Notes: generated by a model not told the origin, from the sequence alone. DNA of 64,000 nt from Gammaproteobacteria bacterium HGW-Gammaproteobacteria-13 (GCA_002840155.1 PGZH01000005.1:209119-273118), one strand, 5' to 3'; positions 1-10,548 are shown, counted from the first letter of the stretch. Numbers and translations: made by a program.

Positions 1-768
1 ACGATTGCCGTCCGGCGACCAGGCTGGCGCGCCATTCAGGCCTTCAAAGTTGGTGATCTGCTCGCGGCGACCGGTATCGATATGCTGCACAAAGATGCGC
101 GGACGCTTCTGCTCGAACGAGACGTAAGCGATACGACGGCCATCTGGAGCAAACGATGGCGACAGAATCGGCTCGCGCGATTGTAGCAAGGTCACCGCAC
201 GCGCGCCGTCATAGTCGGAGCGCTGCAGGGTGTAACGGGTGTTGTTGACCGCAAAACGCTCGGCAGTCACATACAGCATGCGGGTGGAGAACGCACCCTT
301 CACACCGGTAAGCTTTTCAAACGACTGATCGGCGATATGGTGCGCCATGTCGCGCAGCTGATCGACACCACCACCCACGCTGCCGGTCATGACCTGCTGC
401 TGAGTGGTGACGTTGAACAAGGCAAACTGGATCTGCAGACGCCCGGCACTCGGCACAATGCTGCCGACCAGCACGTATTGCGCGCCCAGAGCTTGCCAAT
501 CGCGGTAGATCACCTCAGTCGCCTGGGTCGGCAAGCTGATCATGTTCTGCCGCGGGATCGGCTCGAACACGCCGGAGTTGCGCAGGTCATTGCCGATAAT
601 TTCAGCCATGTCCTCAGGCAACACACTGCCACCCTGCCAGCCAAATGGCACTACGGCGATGGGGGTGGCACGATCAGTACCACTGCTGATCACCAGCGGA
701 TCAGCGGCCTGAACGGTGCCGACCAGCATGGCCAGACCGAGCAGAACAATACGCATCAGGGTATTCAC
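1..768 (-). CDS. tolB: TolB, periplasmic Tol-Pal beta-propeller protein (3' part outside the window)
   Basis: TolB is the periplasmic component of the Tol-Pal envelope complex; it binds Pal and TolA and helps outer-membrane constriction at division. The first 256 codons are visible. They show a signal peptide with likely cleavage after VQA at residue 21, the start of the N-terminal domain (ATPIAVVPF) and, at the window edge, a propeller-repeat signature [11 protein letters not shown] chose the GTG start at 768 because GGAGG lies 10 bases upstream; it overlaps the tolA stop as GTGA. An ATG at 756 is a weaker alternative. It is the last visible gene of tolQRAB; pal would be expected next, beyond the edge. 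Confidence 0.95.
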   Translation of the reverse strand, partial: MNTLMRIVLLGLAMLVGTVQAADPLVISSGTDRATPIAVVPFGWQGGSVLPEDMAEIIGNDLRNSGVFEPIPRQNMISLPTQATEVIYRDWQALGAQYVLVGSIVPSAGRLQIQFALFNVTTQQQVMTGSVGGGVDQLRDMAHHIADQSFEKLTGVKGAFSTRMLYVTAERFAVNNTRYTLQRSDYDGARAVTLLQSREPILSPSFAPDGRRIAYVSFEQKRPRIFVQHIDTGRREQITNFEGLNGAPAWSPDGNR

Positions 769-1715
769 AGACCTAAATCCTCCGGTTTGAAGACAGCGCG
801 ACGCTGCCGGTATAGGCGATCAAAAGTGGCACGGTCCAGTTGCTGCATTTCAGCAATACGGCCAACGTTACGCACCGCTTGCACGGCCGAGTTATCAAAT
901 GGCGAGTCGCCACTGGAGCGCGTCACGCTGGCATTGGTAATGGTGCCATCAGGCAGCATTTCGATCAGTACTTCTACGCTCATGCCATTACGCGCCGATG
1001 GCGGGCGCCGCCACTGCTGGCTGACCAGCATAACAATCAGATCATCCAGGCTACCGGCCACCTGATCACCGACGGTATCGGCGATTGCCTGCTGACGACC
1101 GACATCTTCGGACAGCAGCTCGGCCAGTGCAGCAGCCTTCTTGTCTTCTACCGCTTTACGCTGAGCCGCTTCAGTTGCTTTCTTTTTGGCATCATCGGCA
1201 GCTTTTTTCTTCGCAGCTTCGGCGGCGGCTTTCTTTTTCGCCTCTTCTGCGGCTTTTTTCTTGGCGTCTTCAGCAGCCTTCTTCTTGGCCGCCTCATCCG
1301 CCGCTTGTTTCTTGGCTACATCGGCGAGCTTCTTCTGCTCGGCGGCCTTCTTATCGGCCTCGGCTTTCTTCGCAGCTTCCGCTTTCTGAGCCTCTTGGGC
1401 TTTCTTTTGTTCCGCGGCCTTGGCCGCTACTTTTTCCTGCTCGGCCTTTTTCTGCTCAAGCTGCTCGGTCTCGTACACCGGAGCCGTGGTTTTCTTGGTT
1501 TCGCCAGCGATTTTCTGATTGGTCTGGGTGGTGGCCTGGCTCTGCGACTGCAGCTTGTAAAGGGTCGCCTGCACCACCGGTTTGGCCGGCGGTAGCTCCG
1601 GAGCAAAGGCGAAGCTGACGAACAACATGGCAAACATGATGACGTGCAGGCCCACAGCCCAGACCACAGGCCAGAACAGACTTTCCGAGGGCGAACGCTC
1701 GCGCTGGTAGTGCAT
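765..1715 (-). CDS. tolA: TolA, inner-membrane energy-transducing protein
   Basis: TolA links the TolQR proton-driven motor to TolB/Pal across the periplasm. The 316-residue protein has one N-terminal membrane anchor (about residues 13-38). A long alanine/lysine/glutamate helix (about 75-205) follows, built of degenerate units such as KKKAAEDA and KKKAADDA. The C-terminal globular domain (about 215-316) includes [11 protein letters not shown], typical of TolA/TonB C-terminal folds. The helix-coding DNA (about 1150-1450) is itself repetitive, so its length may vary between strains. The start ATG overlaps the tolR stop by one base (TGATG), indicating translational coupling. Confidence 0.95.
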   Translation of the reverse strand: MHYQRERSPSESLFWPVVWAVGLHVIMFAMLFVSFAFAPELPPAKPVVQATLYKLQSQSQATTQTNQKIAGETKKTTAPVYETEQLEQKKAEQEKVAAKAAEQKKAQEAQKAEAAKKAEADKKAAEQKKLADVAKKQAADEAAKKKAAEDAKKKAAEEAKKKAAAEAAKKKAADDAKKKATEAAQRKAVEDKKAAALAELLSEDVGRQQAIADTVGDQVAGSLDDLIVMLVSQQWRRPPSARNGMSVEVLIEMLPDGTITNASVTRSSGDSPFDNSAVQAVRNVGRIAEMQQLDRATFDRLYRQRRAVFKPEDLGL

Positions 1716-2167
1716 CAGGGGGCCTCGGTAATCAGCCCGACGTTACCCACGTCAGCCTGCTGCAAGCCACCCATGGCCGCCATGATGGTGCCGTAGTCAA
1801 CGGTCTTGTCGCCGCGCACGAACACCTGCACCTGCTTACCGGTTGCCCGGCTCTGGCTGATGATCGCAGTCACTGCGCGGGTCATTTCTTCCAGGGTCAG
1901 CGCTTTGTCCTGCACGGTATCGACATCGACTTCGGTGCCCATATTCCAGAAATAGGTCTTATCGGCCTTGATCGAAATGGTCAGCACCTGGGCGTTATTG
2001 TCCTGCGGCAAGACTTCACTGCTGACTTGCGGCAGATCGACCTTGACCCCTTGGTTGAGCATGGGCGCGGTCACCATAAAGATCACCAGCAGCACCAACA
2101 TCACATCGATGTAAGGCACTACGTTCATCTCGGCGACGGGCTTGCGTCTGTTGCGAATTCTGGCCAT
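1715..2167 (-). CDS. tolR: TolR, proton-channel/peptidoglycan-binding subunit
   Basis: TolR is an ExbD-family partner of TolQ in the proton-motive motor. The 150-residue protein has a short cytoplasmic N-terminus and one membrane helix (about residues 17-38). That helix contains the conserved aspartate D21 in PYIDVMLVLL, which corresponds to the proton-carrying Asp of ExbD/TolR. A periplasmic domain follows. It lies 33 bases after tolQ and overlaps tolA by one base. Length and the NVVPYIDVML motif are diagnostic. Confidence 0.96.
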   Translation of the reverse strand: MARIRNRRKPVAEMNVVPYIDVMLVLLVIFMVTAPMLNQGVKVDLPQVSSEVLPQDNNAQVLTISIKADKTYFWNMGTEVDVDTVQDKALTLEEMTRAVTAIISQSRATGKQVQVFVRGDKTVDYGTIMAAMGGLQQADVGNVGLITEAP

Positions 2168-2200
2168 GGCTTAAAACCTTTCTTAAAGAGTGCCTAAGGC

Positions 2201-2902
2201 TTAGTCGTCGCTGGTGTGGACTTTGCGGTGCAGAATCGCCTGGAACTCATCGGCGAAGGTGTAGTAACGGCCAATCAGCATTTCGCCACGGGCGGCAAAG
2301 CGGTTGTAGGCAATTACCGCAGGAATCGCGGCGAACAGGCCGATCGCAGTGGCGATCAGTGCTTCAGCAATACCCGGCGCTACGGTGGCCAGGGTCGCCT
2401 GCTGCACCTGAGCCAGGCCGCGGAAGGAGTTCATGATGCCCCACACGGTACCGAACAGGCCGATATACGGGCTGGTGGAACCGACTGTGGCGAGGAACGG
2501 CAGGCTCTGCTCAAGCTTCTCTTCTTCACGGGAGATGGCCACACGCATCGCTCGGGCCACGGCGTCCATCACCGCATCCGGATCAACACCGGCTTGCTGA
2601 CGCAGACGCGAGAACTCTTTGAAGCCGGCGCGGAAGATCTGCTCCAGACCGGAATCCGGGTCCGGGTTGCTGCCCGCTTGGCGGTACAGCTTGGACAGAT
2701 CGATACCCGACCAAAAGCGCTCCTCGAAGTTATCCAGGGCACGCTTGGCCGCACGCAGCAGCGCGGTGCGCTGAAAAATCATGACCCACGAAGTGACCGA
2801 AGCGGCCACCAACGTCAGCATTACCAGTTGCACCACCAGGCTGGCGTTGCTGATCAGACTCCACATCGACATATGGTCAACGGCGTTGGCTGTTGCTTCC
2901 AC
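2201..2902 (-). CDS. tolQ: TolQ, inner-membrane motor subunit
   Basis: TolQ is the ExbB/MotA-family proton-channel subunit that works with TolR to energise TolA. The 233-residue product has an N-terminal membrane helix (about residues 18-40), a large cytoplasmic loop, and two further helices around 140-195. The signatures VGSTSPYIGLFGTVWGI and ATAIGLFAAIPAVIAYN are typical of the family. It begins two bases after the ybgC stop, so ybgC-tolQ-tolR-tolA-tolB read as one operon. Confidence 0.96.
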   Translation of the reverse strand: MEATANAVDHMSMWSLISNASLVVQLVMLTLVAASVTSWVMIFQRTALLRAAKRALDNFEERFWSGIDLSKLYRQAGSNPDPDSGLEQIFRAGFKEFSRLRQQAGVDPDAVMDAVARAMRVAISREEEKLEQSLPFLATVGSTSPYIGLFGTVWGIMNSFRGLAQVQQATLATVAPGIAEALIATAIGLFAAIPAVIAYNRFAARGEMLIGRYYTFADEFQAILHRKVHTSDD

Positions 2903-2904
2903 GC

Positions 2905-3357
2905 TTACTCTCCTGCTCTAGATGTACCCGCGCCGCCCTGCCCGGCAAAGGCCGTGTGCAGAGTTTGGGGAATGGCCCGGGGTTTCAAATTGTCGGCGCG
3001 CACACAGGCCACCATAAACTGCCCTTCGCAGAGCAGCACATCATCCGTTGCCCGCCTGACCTGTTGACGAAAACGCAGGCTGGCACGGTTTAATTCGATT
3101 ACCTCAGCGCTTACCAGCAATTCGTCGTCGAGCTTGGCGGGCGCGTGGTAGCGCGCTTCAGCCGAATGCACAACGAACAACAGGCCCTCCTCGGCCAACG
3201 TCGACTGGAGAAAACCCAGATCACGCAGGCACTCGGTGCGAGCCCGTTCCATAAATTTGAGGTAATTGACGTAGTAGACGATGCCGCCTGCATCGGTGTC
3301 TTCGAAATAAACCCGACAACGATGGGTGAACGGCTTAACTCCGTTTTGCGCGCGCAT
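2905..3357 (-). CDS. ybgC: YbgC, Tol-Pal-associated acyl-CoA thioesterase
   Basis: This is a hotdog-fold thioesterase of the 4-hydroxybenzoyl-CoA thioesterase class, regularly the first gene of the tol operon. The 150-residue protein carries the family motif [19 protein letters not shown], with the expected catalytic aspartate at residue 22. E. coli YbgC acts on short acyl-CoAs and interacts with acyl carrier protein and phospholipid synthesis enzymes; that role is carried over from the family. It stops two bases before tolQ and follows ruvB by 52 bases. Confidence 0.94.
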   Translation of the reverse strand: MRAQNGVKPFTHRCRVYFEDTDAGGIVYYVNYLKFMERARTECLRDLGFLQSTLAEEGLLFVVHSAEARYHAPAKLDDELLVSAEVIELNRASLRFRQQVRRATDDVLLCEGQFMVACVRADNLKPRAIPQTLHTAFAGQGGAGTSRAGE

Positions 3358-3409
3358 ACTCTAGTGCCAGCTCCTGATCTTGCCAATCGTCTTCGACAAG
3401 TATTTTTGG

Positions 3410-4462
3410 TTAATCATCATCGCGCCCAAACAAGTCAGCCGTGGGCAGCTCGCCCATGCGCTTGGGCACGTTCAGGCCAAAGTGCAAATACGCATGCCGG
3501 GTGACCACACGGCCGCGCGGGGTGCGCATGATATAGCCCTGCTGAATCAGATAGGGTTCCAGCACATCTTCGATGGTGTGGCGCTCTTCACTGATGGCAG
3601 CGGCCAGATTGTCGATACCCACCGGACCACCGTCGAACTTCTCGATCATGGTCAGCAGTAGACGCCGGTCCTGGTGGTCGAAGCCACGCTCGTCGACGTC
3701 CAACAGGTTCAGCGCCAGGTCGGCGATTTCTCGGGTGATATCGCCCTGCGCACGCACTTCGGCAAAATCGCGCACGCGGCGCAGCAAACGGTTGGCGATA
3801 CGCGGCGTACCGCGCGCGCGCCGGGCAATCTCGAAGGCGCCGTGAGGCTCGATGGGCAAGCCGAGAATGCCCGCCGAGCGCATCACGATAGTGGCTAGAT
3901 CTTCGGTGTTGTAGAACTCCAAGCGCTGGACGATACCGAAGCGATCACGCAGTGGATTAGTCAGCATGCCGGCGCGGGTGGTGGCACCGACCAGGGTAAA
4001 CGGCGGCAGATCGAGCTTGATCGAGCGCGCGGCCGGGCCTTCACCGATCATGATGTCGAGCTGAAAATCCTCCATGGCCGGGTACAGCACTTCCTCGACA
4101 ATCGGCGACAGGCGATGGATTTCATCGATAAACAGCACATCACCCGGCTCAAGATTGGTTAGCAGCGCCGCCAGATCACCCGGCCGCTCCAGCACGGGAC
4201 CCGAGGTGCTCTTGATCGAAACATTCATTTCCTGGGCGATGATATTGGCCAGGGTGGTCTTGCCCAGACCGGGCGGGCCGAAGATCAGGGTGTGATCGAG
4301 CGCTTCGCTGCGCCCACGGGCCGCCTGGATAAACAGCTCCATCTGCTCGCGCACGCTCGGCTGGCCGATGTATTCGGCCAGTTTCAGCGGACGAATGGCG
4401 CGGTCAACCTGCTCATCACGGTCACGCGGGGCTGCGGTAATCAGGCGATCAGCTTCTAGCAC
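3410..4462 (-). CDS. ruvB: RuvB, Holliday junction branch-migration ATPase
   Basis: RuvB is the hexameric AAA+ motor that, with RuvA, drives branch migration of Holliday junctions. The 350-residue protein shows Walker [10 protein letters not shown] (residues 62-70), Walker B FIDEIHRL (about 111-118), sensor segment VGATTRAG, and the arginine-finger/sensor region [15 protein letters not shown]-terminal winged-helix domain contains [15 protein letters not shown]. The start is GTG at 4462, sharing its first base with the ruvA stop (TAGTG), which implies coupled translation. Confidence 0.97.
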   Translation of the reverse strand: MLEADRLITAAPRDRDEQVDRAIRPLKLAEYIGQPSVREQMELFIQAARGRSEALDHTLIFGPPGLGKTTLANIIAQEMNVSIKSTSGPVLERPGDLAALLTNLEPGDVLFIDEIHRLSPIVEEVLYPAMEDFQLDIMIGEGPAARSIKLDLPPFTLVGATTRAGMLTNPLRDRFGIVQRLEFYNTEDLATIVMRSAGILGLPIEPHGAFEIARRARGTPRIANRLLRRVRDFAEVRAQGDITREIADLALNLLDVDERGFDHQDRRLLLTMIEKFDGGPVGIDNLAAAISEERHTIEDVLEPYLIQQGYIMRTPRGRVVTRHAYLHFGLNVPKRMGELPTADLFGRDDD

Positions 4463-5067
4463 TAGACCATTCCCTTCAGGGCTCGACGAATCATATCTTC
4501 ACTGCTCAAACCGTCTTCCTTAATAGCTGAGACGGCGCGACTGGCTTCCTGGGGTTTGTAGCCGAGCGAAATAAGTGCACTGACCGCATCATTCTCCGCG
4601 CTTGAGACTGTGCTAGCGCCGCGAGGTTCCACCACCAGGTGCGACATGCCGGGCACGGTTTCCCAGGCTTTGAAGCGATCCTTCAGCTCAACCAGCAGGC
4701 GCTCGGCGGTTTTCTTGCCAACCCCGGGAATCTTCACCAGCACCGAGGTATCTTGCGCCTGCACACAACGCACCAACTCATCGACCTCCAGGCCGGACAT
4801 CAAGGCCAAAGCCAGTTTCGGGCCGACACCATTGAGGCGAATCAACTCACGAAAAAGCTCACGCTCGCGCTTCTCGAAGAAGCCATACAGTAGATGCGCA
4901 TCCTCACGCACCACCAGATGGGTGTGCAGGGTCAACGACTCACCCACCGAGGGCAAACGGTACAGGGTGGTCATGGGCACTTCCAGCTCATAACCCAAAC
5001 CATTTATGTCAACAATCACATGGGGCGGCTGCTTTTCCGCCAGGGTGCCGCGCAAACGTCCGATCAC
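4462..5067 (-). CDS. ruvA: RuvA, Holliday junction-binding subunit
   Basis: RuvA forms the tetramer that holds four-way junctions flat and loads RuvB. The 201-residue product has an N-terminal OB-fold (MIGRLRGTL onward) and two helix-hairpin-helix motifs: [18 protein letters not shown] and [20 protein letters not shown] flexible linker leads to domain III, which contacts RuvB. It follows ruvC by 23 bases and overlaps ruvB by one base, so ruvCAB is one transcription unit. Confidence 0.97.
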   Translation of the reverse strand: MIGRLRGTLAEKQPPHVIVDINGLGYELEVPMTTLYRLPSVGESLTLHTHLVVREDAHLLYGFFEKRERELFRELIRLNGVGPKLALALMSGLEVDELVRCVQAQDTSVLVKIPGVGKKTAERLLVELKDRFKAWETVPGMSHLVVEPRGASTVSSAENDAVSALISLGYKPQEASRAVSAIKEDGLSSEDMIRRALKGMV

Positions 5068-5090
5068 CGCTGCTTTCCTTAAAAATTACG

Positions 5091-5615
5091 TTACAAACGA
5101 AGGCGACCCGCGCGCCGCTTGGCGCCGACCAGACCATGGGGAATCAGACTCTGCCGGTGATGGGCATGGCACAGGGCGATAGCCAGGGCGTCCGATGCGT
5201 CGATCTGCGGCTTCTGCACCAGTTTGAGCAGGTGCATGACCATCAGCTGCACTTGCTCCTTATCCGCCCCGCCGCTGCCGGCAATCGCCTGCTTGACCTG
5301 GGTCGCGGTGTATTCGGCGATATCCAGCCCCGCTTCGATCCCCGCGACAATGGCCACGCCGCGCGCCTGGCCAAGCTTGAGCGCGGAATCCGGATTGCGC
5401 GCCATAAACACCTGCTCGATGCCCATGGTCACCGGCCCGTAGGTTTCGATCACCTCACGCACGCCGCGAAACACCACCTGCAGTCGCTCCGGCATCGAAC
5501 CATTGCCCGTGCGAATGCAGCCAGAGGCGACATATTCGCAATTGCGCCCGGTATCACGCACCACGCCGTAACCGGTGATGCGCGAGCCAGGGTCGATGCC
5601 GAGAATCAAGGTCAT
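5091..5615 (-). CDS. ruvC: RuvC, Holliday junction resolvase
   Basis: RuvC is the RNase-H-fold endonuclease that cuts Holliday junctions symmetrically. The 174-residue product has all four acidic catalytic residues at the expected spacing: D8 (GIDPGSR), E67 (GIEQVF), D139 and D142 ([12 protein letters not shown]). It is first in the ruvCAB-ybgC-tol series. The 235 bases upstream hold its promoter region and the convergent end of the yebC transcript. Confidence 0.97.
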   Translation of the reverse strand: MTLILGIDPGSRITGYGVVRDTGRNCEYVASGCIRTGNGSMPERLQVVFRGVREVIETYGPVTMGIEQVFMARNPDSALKLGQARGVAIVAGIEAGLDIAEYTATQVKQAIAGSGGADKEQVQLMVMHLLKLVQKPQIDASDALAIALCHAHHRQSLIPHGLVGAKRRAGRLRL

Positions 5616-5786
5616 GCCCTACCGCTCACTCAAGGCGCCCGCCAACTTGGCCGACACACTGTCTATTTATCCAGTTGGCGAGTATAGGGCCAGCCCACTT
5701 CGGCGTCACCCAGGCCGGCGCTATAAAAAATGACCAGGAGCCACTTTTAATAACGCATCGTGACAGCCCACTGGTTAGCCGCCTAT

Positions 5787-5834
5787 AAAAAAGCCGGAAG
5801 TACTCAGGCATACACCTGAAGACCTCCGGCTTTT
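5787..5834 (-). terminator. Rho-independent terminator of yebC
   Basis: The arms AAAAGCCGGA and TCCGGCTTTT pair, with an inner TCAGG/CCTGA stem. On the minus strand a T-rich run follows the stem (CTTTTTTATAG). It lies 17 bases after the yebC stop, separating yebC from ruvC. The rest of 5616-5850 shows no convincing gene. Confidence 0.88.
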
Positions 5835-5850
5835 CATTGGTAACCCGCAC

Positions 5851-6600
5851 TCAGCCAAGCTGCTCCATGATGTCGTCAGGAATTTCGGCGTTGTGGTAAA
5901 CCTCCTGCACATCGTCGAGGTCTTCGAGCATATCGATCAACTTGATGACCTTTTGCGCGGTTTCCAGATCAGTAACCGGCGCACTGATCGACGGAATCAT
6001 GGCGATTTCCGCCTCATCGGCCTTGAAACCGGCCGCGCTGAGCGCCTCGTTGACCCCATGAAAATCGGCAAAGCTGGTCGACACCAGCGCCGAGCCATCC
6101 TCAGCCATTTCCACGTCATCGGCCCCGGCTTCCAGCGCCGCCTCCATCAGGGCATCTTCGCTAACGCCTGGGGCGAAGCTGAGCTGACCCTTGCGCTCGA
6201 ACATATAGGCCACCGAACCATCGGTGCCCAGGTTGCCACCGCACTTGGTAAAGGCATGCCGCACTTCGGCCGCGGTGCGGTTGCGGTTGTCGGTCATGGC
6301 CTCGACGATAATCGCCACACCGCCCAGCGCGTAACCTTCGTAACTCAGCTCAACAACGTTGTCGGCTTCGTTGTTACCGGCACCACGGGCAACGGCGCGG
6401 TCAATTACATCGCGGGACATATTGGCAGTCAGCGCCTTGTCCACCGCCAGGCGCAGACGTGGATTGTCCGCCGGGATCGGGCCGCCGTGCTTGGCTGCCA
6501 CCGTCAGCTCACGAATGATCTTGGTGAAAATCTTGCCGCGTTTGGCGTCCTGACGCCCTTTGCGGTGCTTGATGTTGGCCCACTTGGAATGACCAGCCAT
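5851..6600 (-). CDS. yebC: YebC/PmpR family DNA-binding regulator
   Basis: This is a 249-residue YebC/TACO1-family protein starting [20 protein letters not shown], the hallmark N-terminus. In P. aeruginosa the orthologue PmpR represses pqsR and so quinolone signalling. Related family members have been tied to relieving ribosome stalling at polyproline, so the molecular role here could be translational as well as transcriptional. It sits 90 bases downstream of aspS and ahead of ruvCAB. It has its own strong terminator, so it may be expressed from the aspS transcript or its own promoter. Confidence 0.94.
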   Translation of the reverse strand: MAGHSKWANIKHRKGRQDAKRGKIFTKIIRELTVAAKHGGPIPADNPRLRLAVDKALTANMSRDVIDRAVARGAGNNEADNVVELSYEGYALGGVAIIVEAMTDNRNRTAAEVRHAFTKCGGNLGTDGSVAYMFERKGQLSFAPGVSEDALMEAALEAGADDVEMAEDGSALVSTSFADFHGVNEALSAAGFKADEAEIAMIPSISAPVTDLETAQKVIKLIDMLEDLDDVQEVYHNAEIPDDIMEQLG

Positions 6601-6653
6601 AACTCACTCCGTAATTCGTCAAATCAGATTTTGTCGCACCCATATAACCAAGA

Positions 6654-6672
6654 AGCCTGGAAAATCCAGGCT
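6654..6672 (-). terminator. Hairpin after aspS, probable weak terminator or attenuator
   Basis: A perfect 7-base stem (AGCCTGG/CCAGGCT) with a 5-base loop lies 19 bases beyond the aspS stop. The following minus-strand bases (TCTTGGTTATAT) form only a broken T tract, so partial read-through into yebC is likely. Confidence 0.5.
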
Positions 6673-6690
6673 CCTTGTCATCACTGAGGC

Positions 6691-8466
6691 TTATTCGGCC
6701 TTGGGCTGCTCGCGCAGGCGAATATGCAATTCGCGCAGCGCCTTGTTATCCACCAGCCCAGGCGCCTGAGTCATCACACAGGCCGCGCTCTGGGTTTTCG
6801 GGAAGGCGATCACTTCACGAATCGACTGCGCGCCGGTCATCAGCATCACCAGGCGATCCAGACCGAAGGCCAGGCCACCGTGAGGCGGCGCGCCGAACTT
6901 CAGGGCATCGAGGAGGAAGCCGAACTTCTCTTGCTGCTCGTCCTCGCTGATACCCAGTACACGGAACACAGTCTGCTGCATGGCCTTGTCGTGGATACGG
7001 ATCGAGCCGCCACCCAGCTCGGTGCCGTTCAGCACCATGTCGTAGGCACGCGACAGGGCGGCGGCCGGATTGGCTTCCAGCTCGGCCGGGCTGCACTTCG
7101 GTGCGGTGAACGGGTGGTGCATGGCGGTCAGGCTGCCGTCATCGTTCTCTTCGAACATCGGGAAGTCGACGACCCAGAGCGGCGCCCACTCACAGGTCAG
7201 CAGATTGAGGTCATGACCCAGCTTGATGCGCAGCGCGCCCAGGGCCTCGCTGACGATCTTGGCCTTATCGGCGCCGAAGAACACGATGTCGCCATCGACC
7301 GCACCGACGCGATCAAGGATCACATTGATGTTCTCCAGCGGGATGTTCTTGACGATCGGCGACTGCAGACCTTCGGCACCATTGGCGCGCTCGTTGACCT
7401 TGATGTAGGCCAGGCCCTTGGCGCCGTAGATGCCGACGAACTTGGTGTATTCGTCGATCTTGCTGCGCGGCATGCTCGCCCCGCCCGGTACGCGCAGCGC
7501 GGTCACGCGGCATTTCGGATCGTTGGCTGGGCCGCTGAACACCTTGAAGTCGACCGCTTGCAGCTGATCGGCCACGTCCACCAGTTCCAGCGGGTTGCGC
7601 AGGTCCGGCTTGTCGGAACCGAAACGACGCATGGCTTCGGCCAGGGTCATGTGCGGCAGCTCGCCGAACTCGACGTTGAGCACTTCCTTGAACAGCTGGC
7701 GAATCATCTTCTCGGTGATGGCCATGATGTCGGCTTCATCGAGGAAGCTGGTTTCGATGTCGATCTGAGTGAATTCCGGCTGCCGGTCGGCACGCAGGTC
7801 TTCGTCGCGGAAGCACTTGGCGATCTGGTAGTAGCGGTCGAAGCCGGCGACCATCAGCAGCTGCTTGAACAGCTGTGGCGACTGCGGCAGAGCGAAGAAG
7901 CTGCCGGCATGGGTGCGGCTCGGCACCAGGTAGTCACGCGCGCCCTCTGGGGTGGCACGGGTGAGGATCGGCGTTTCCACATCGAGGAAGCCGTTGTCAT
8001 CCAGGTAACGACGGATGCTGCTGGTGATGCTCGAACGCAGTTTCAGCTTGGCCGCCATTTCCGGGCGACGCAGGTCGATAAAGCGGTAGCGCAGACGGGT
8101 TTCTTCGCCGACGTCGGTGTATTCGTTGAGCGGGAACGGCGGGGTTTCCGCTTCGTTCAGCACTTCCAGCTCATAACCCAGCACTTCGATGGCGCCGGAT
8201 GCCATGTTGGCGTTGCCGGCACCGGCCGGACGCAGACGCACCTTACCGGTGATCTTGACCACGTATTCACTGCGCACCTTGTCGGCAGTGGCGAAGGTCG
8301 CCGCGCGATCCGGGTCAAATACCACCTGGGCCAGACCTTCACGGTCACGAATGTCGAGGAAAATCACCCCGCCATGGTCACGACGGCGATGTACCCAACC
8401 GCAAAGGGTGACTTCCTGGCCGTCCAGGCTCTCGTTCAGTTGGCCGCAATAATGGCTGCGCATCAT
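6691..8466 (-). CDS. aspS: Aspartyl-tRNA synthetase (class IIb)
   Basis: AspS charges tRNA with aspartate; Pseudomonas enzymes are typically non-discriminating and also serve tRNA-Asn in organisms that use the GatCAB route. The 591-residue protein has an N-terminal anticodon-binding OB fold ([15 protein letters not shown]). It has class II motif 2 ([16 protein letters not shown]) and motif 3 ([13 protein letters not shown]), with the bacterial GAD insertion domain in the middle. Whether it is discriminating cannot be read with confidence. The start ATG at 8466 faces the divergent HD-GYP gene. Confidence 0.97.
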   Translation of the reverse strand: MMRSHYCGQLNESLDGQEVTLCGWVHRRRDHGGVIFLDIRDREGLAQVVFDPDRAATFATADKVRSEYVVKITGKVRLRPAGAGNANMASGAIEVLGYELEVLNEAETPPFPLNEYTDVGEETRLRYRFIDLRRPEMAAKLKLRSSITSSIRRYLDDNGFLDVETPILTRATPEGARDYLVPSRTHAGSFFALPQSPQLFKQLLMVAGFDRYYQIAKCFRDEDLRADRQPEFTQIDIETSFLDEADIMAITEKMIRQLFKEVLNVEFGELPHMTLAEAMRRFGSDKPDLRNPLELVDVADQLQAVDFKVFSGPANDPKCRVTALRVPGGASMPRSKIDEYTKFVGIYGAKGLAYIKVNERANGAEGLQSPIVKNIPLENINVILDRVGAVDGDIVFFGADKAKIVSEALGALRIKLGHDLNLLTCEWAPLWVVDFPMFEENDDGSLTAMHHPFTAPKCSPAELEANPAAALSRAYDMVLNGTELGGGSIRIHDKAMQQTVFRVLGISEDEQQEKFGFLLDALKFGAPPHGGLAFGLDRLVMLMTGAQSIREVIAFPKTQSAACVMTQAPGLVDNKALRELHIRLREQPKAE

Positions 8467-8758
8467 GGTGGTGGTCGCTTCTCTTGAGTCTTGAATTCGT
8501 TGGGCCGCAGTGACTGCGACGCTCGTTGGCCGGATAACCGGCTGGCGCAGGCGCCATTTTCCGCAATTGTGCTGCCTTTAAGGGGCGCGAAACGATCAGC
8601 GGCGCATACGCAGCCAACTGCTCGCCCGACAAAACGCGGCAAAGCGCGGGATTATATATGGTTAAGCCGCCACTTGCAGCCGCCGCCCCACGCGCTTTTG
8701 CCAGCCCTTCCTATACTCAGGCATGCAGCTCTTTGACTGTCGATAAGTGGAGAGGCTT
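8467..8758. other. Divergent intergenic region between aspS and the Hpt/HD-GYP gene
   Basis: This stretch of about 290 bases should hold the promoters of both neighbours. I see no convincing small gene, hairpin terminator or repeat in it. A GTG at 8747 is in frame with the downstream gene but is less well placed than the ATG at 8759. Confidence 0.6.
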
Positions 8759-9877
8759 ATGGCCACACCGAACCTGGCTGAAATACCCAGCGATTTGCTG
8801 GCCGACTTTCGCCTGGAATCCAGCGAACAATTCCAGCGTTGCGAGCAATTACTGATCGAGCTTGAGCACACCCCCGATGACCGCGAGCGCCTGCGCGAGC
8901 TGTTTCGCCTGGTGCATACGCTCAAGGGCAACCTGGGTTATATCGGCCTGGATACGCTGATGAGCGTGCCGCAAGCCATGGAGGATGTGCTGTCCTGCCT
9001 ACGAGAAAGCCAGTTGCATTTCGACAGCCTGCTGGGCGACATCCTTCTATTAACCCTCGACCACCTCAAAGAGCTGATCCAACACGCCCTCGGCGGCCCA
9101 ACAGCGCAACTCAATACAGCCCAGAGCAAAGCGCTTAGCCAGGCACTCAGCGCCCTGGCACTGGCACCAGCGGCGCAACAAACCGGGATTCGCAGCGCAT
9201 TACTGCAACAGCTCGACCCCAGCTCAAAACCGCCAGCAGCCATTGCCGCAGACGAACCCGCAGCTGCCGAGTTGCTCAGACGCTACGGCATCGAGCCTGA
9301 CGCTGACCTGCTGTTCTTCGTCGACCTGATGCAAGCCAGCGAGCGCCGCTCACATTTCTGGCAAGGCCGCGGCCTGCGTCAACTTGACCTGGCCCTGGCG
9401 ATCAATCAGCTGGGTGGCAACCCGGAGCAACCCGAGCAACTGGCGGCAGCGATTTGCCTGCACGACCTGGGCATGGCTTTTCTGCCACTGGAGATGCTGC
9501 ATAAAGAAGCGCATTTCAATCGCGAAGAACGCAGACAGATGCAATCGCACCCACGCCTCGCCTATGACCTGCTCAAGCGTATGCCGCGCTGGGATGCCGC
9601 CGCAGAAATCACCCTGCAACACCAGGAACACGCCGACGGCAGCGGCTACCCGAAAGGCCTGAAGGAAGTCGAAACCAGCCCCGGCGCCCTGATTATCAAT
9701 ATCGTCGACACCTTCGACGCCCGCACCCATGAGCGCGCCCATCAAACCCTGAACAAACGCCCACTGCTGCGCGCTATTCTCGAAATCAACAACCTCGCCG
9801 GCCGGCAGTTCAGCGCACACTGGGTCGAGCTATTCAACCAGACGCTACAACAACACCCAGAACTGGCACATCGCTAA
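8759..9877 (+). CDS. Hpt domain fused to a divergent HD-GYP domain
   Basis: The 372-residue protein begins with a histidine-phosphotransfer domain (about residues 1-100); RLVHTLKGNLGYIGL matches the Hpt phosphohistidine motif. After a variable linker comes an HD-GYP-like domain (about 190-365) with LHDLG, SHPRLAYDLL and DGSGYPKGL. HD-GYP enzymes hydrolyse cyclic di-GMP using a bimetal site. Here the usual HDIGK lysine is methionine (HDLGM), and the HHE motif reads HQE, so activity may be altered or lost. The ATG at 8759 follows GGAG at a good distance. It is alone on its transcript, before a Dps gene and a diguanylate cyclase. Confidence 0.82.
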   Translation: MATPNLAEIPSDLLADFRLESSEQFQRCEQLLIELEHTPDDRERLRELFRLVHTLKGNLGYIGLDTLMSVPQAMEDVLSCLRESQLHFDSLLGDILLLTLDHLKELIQHALGGPTAQLNTAQSKALSQALSALALAPAAQQTGIRSALLQQLDPSSKPPAAIAADEPAAAELLRRYGIEPDADLLFFVDLMQASERRSHFWQGRGLRQLDLALAINQLGGNPEQPEQLAAAICLHDLGMAFLPLEMLHKEAHFNREERRQMQSHPRLAYDLLKRMPRWDAAAEITLQHQEHADGSGYPKGLKEVETSPGALIINIVDTFDARTHERAHQTLNKRPLLRAILEINNLAGRQFSAHWVELFNQTLQQHPELAHR

Positions 9878-10024
9878 GCCCTAGAAAAATTGAACCCACA
9901 TCAAGCAATAGCCTCCAACCATCACTTTCATTGATATAACCACGATAAAGCTCGGCAACACCCATGTTAGGCTCTGCCCATTACGCGGGCAGCAAGCCCC
10001 GAGCCACCTGAGAGGAGAAATGGT

Positions 10025-10495
10025 ATGGAAATCAATATCGGAATTGCCGAGCAGGACCGCGCCGCCATCGCCGAAGGCCTGTCGCGCCTGCTCGCAGATA
10101 CCTACACCCTGTACCTGAAAACCCACAACTTCCACTGGAACGTCACCGGCCCGATGTTCAACACCCTGCACCTGATGTTTGAAGGTCAGTACACCGAGCT
10201 GTCGCTGGCCGTCGACCAGATTGCCGAACGTATCCGCGCCCTGGGCTTCCCCGCTCCCGGCACCTACGCGGCCTACGCCCGCCTTTCTTCTATTAAGGAA
10301 GAGGAAGGCGTGCCGAGCGCCCAGGACATGATCAAACAACTGGTTCAAGGCCAGGAAGCCGTCGTACGCACCGCCCGCGGCATCTTCCCCCTGCTGGACA
10401 AGGTTAGCGACGAGCCCACAGCGGACCTACTCACCCAGCGCATGCAAGTGCATGAGAAAACCGCCTGGATGCTGCGCAGCCTGCTGGCTGCCTAG
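10025..10495 (+). CDS. Dps/ferritin-like DNA protection protein
   Basis: This is a 156-residue Dps-family ferritin, which oxidises and stores iron with peroxide and shields DNA under stress. The ferroxidase ligands are all present with E. coli Dps spacing: H37, H49, E53, D64 and E68 ([20 protein letters not shown], then AVDQIAER). The N-terminus is short and not lysine-rich, so direct DNA binding through a tail is doubtful. AGGAG precedes the ATG by 9 bases. A P. aeruginosa orthologue lies next to aspS in the same way, as I recall the gene order. Confidence 0.92.
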   Translation: MEINIGIAEQDRAAIAEGLSRLLADTYTLYLKTHNFHWNVTGPMFNTLHLMFEGQYTELSLAVDQIAERIRALGFPAPGTYAAYARLSSIKEEEGVPSAQDMIKQLVQGQEAVVRTARGIFPLLDKVSDEPTADLLTQRMQVHEKTAWMLRSLLAA

Positions 10496-10522
10496 GTATA
10501 TGGGTAAATAGGTAAATCACGT

Positions 10523-10548
10523 AAAAGGCCCATATCCACGGGCCTTTT
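10523..10548 (+). terminator. Rho-independent terminator after the Dps-like gene
   Basis: AAAAGGCCC and GGGCCTTTT form a 9-base stem around an 8-base loop, 27 bases after the stop. Confidence 0.88.

Noticed and set aside
5626-5850. Minus-strand open frame of 74 codons between ruvC and yebC
   Set aside because: It contains the yebC terminator hairpin, so it is not a believable coding region.
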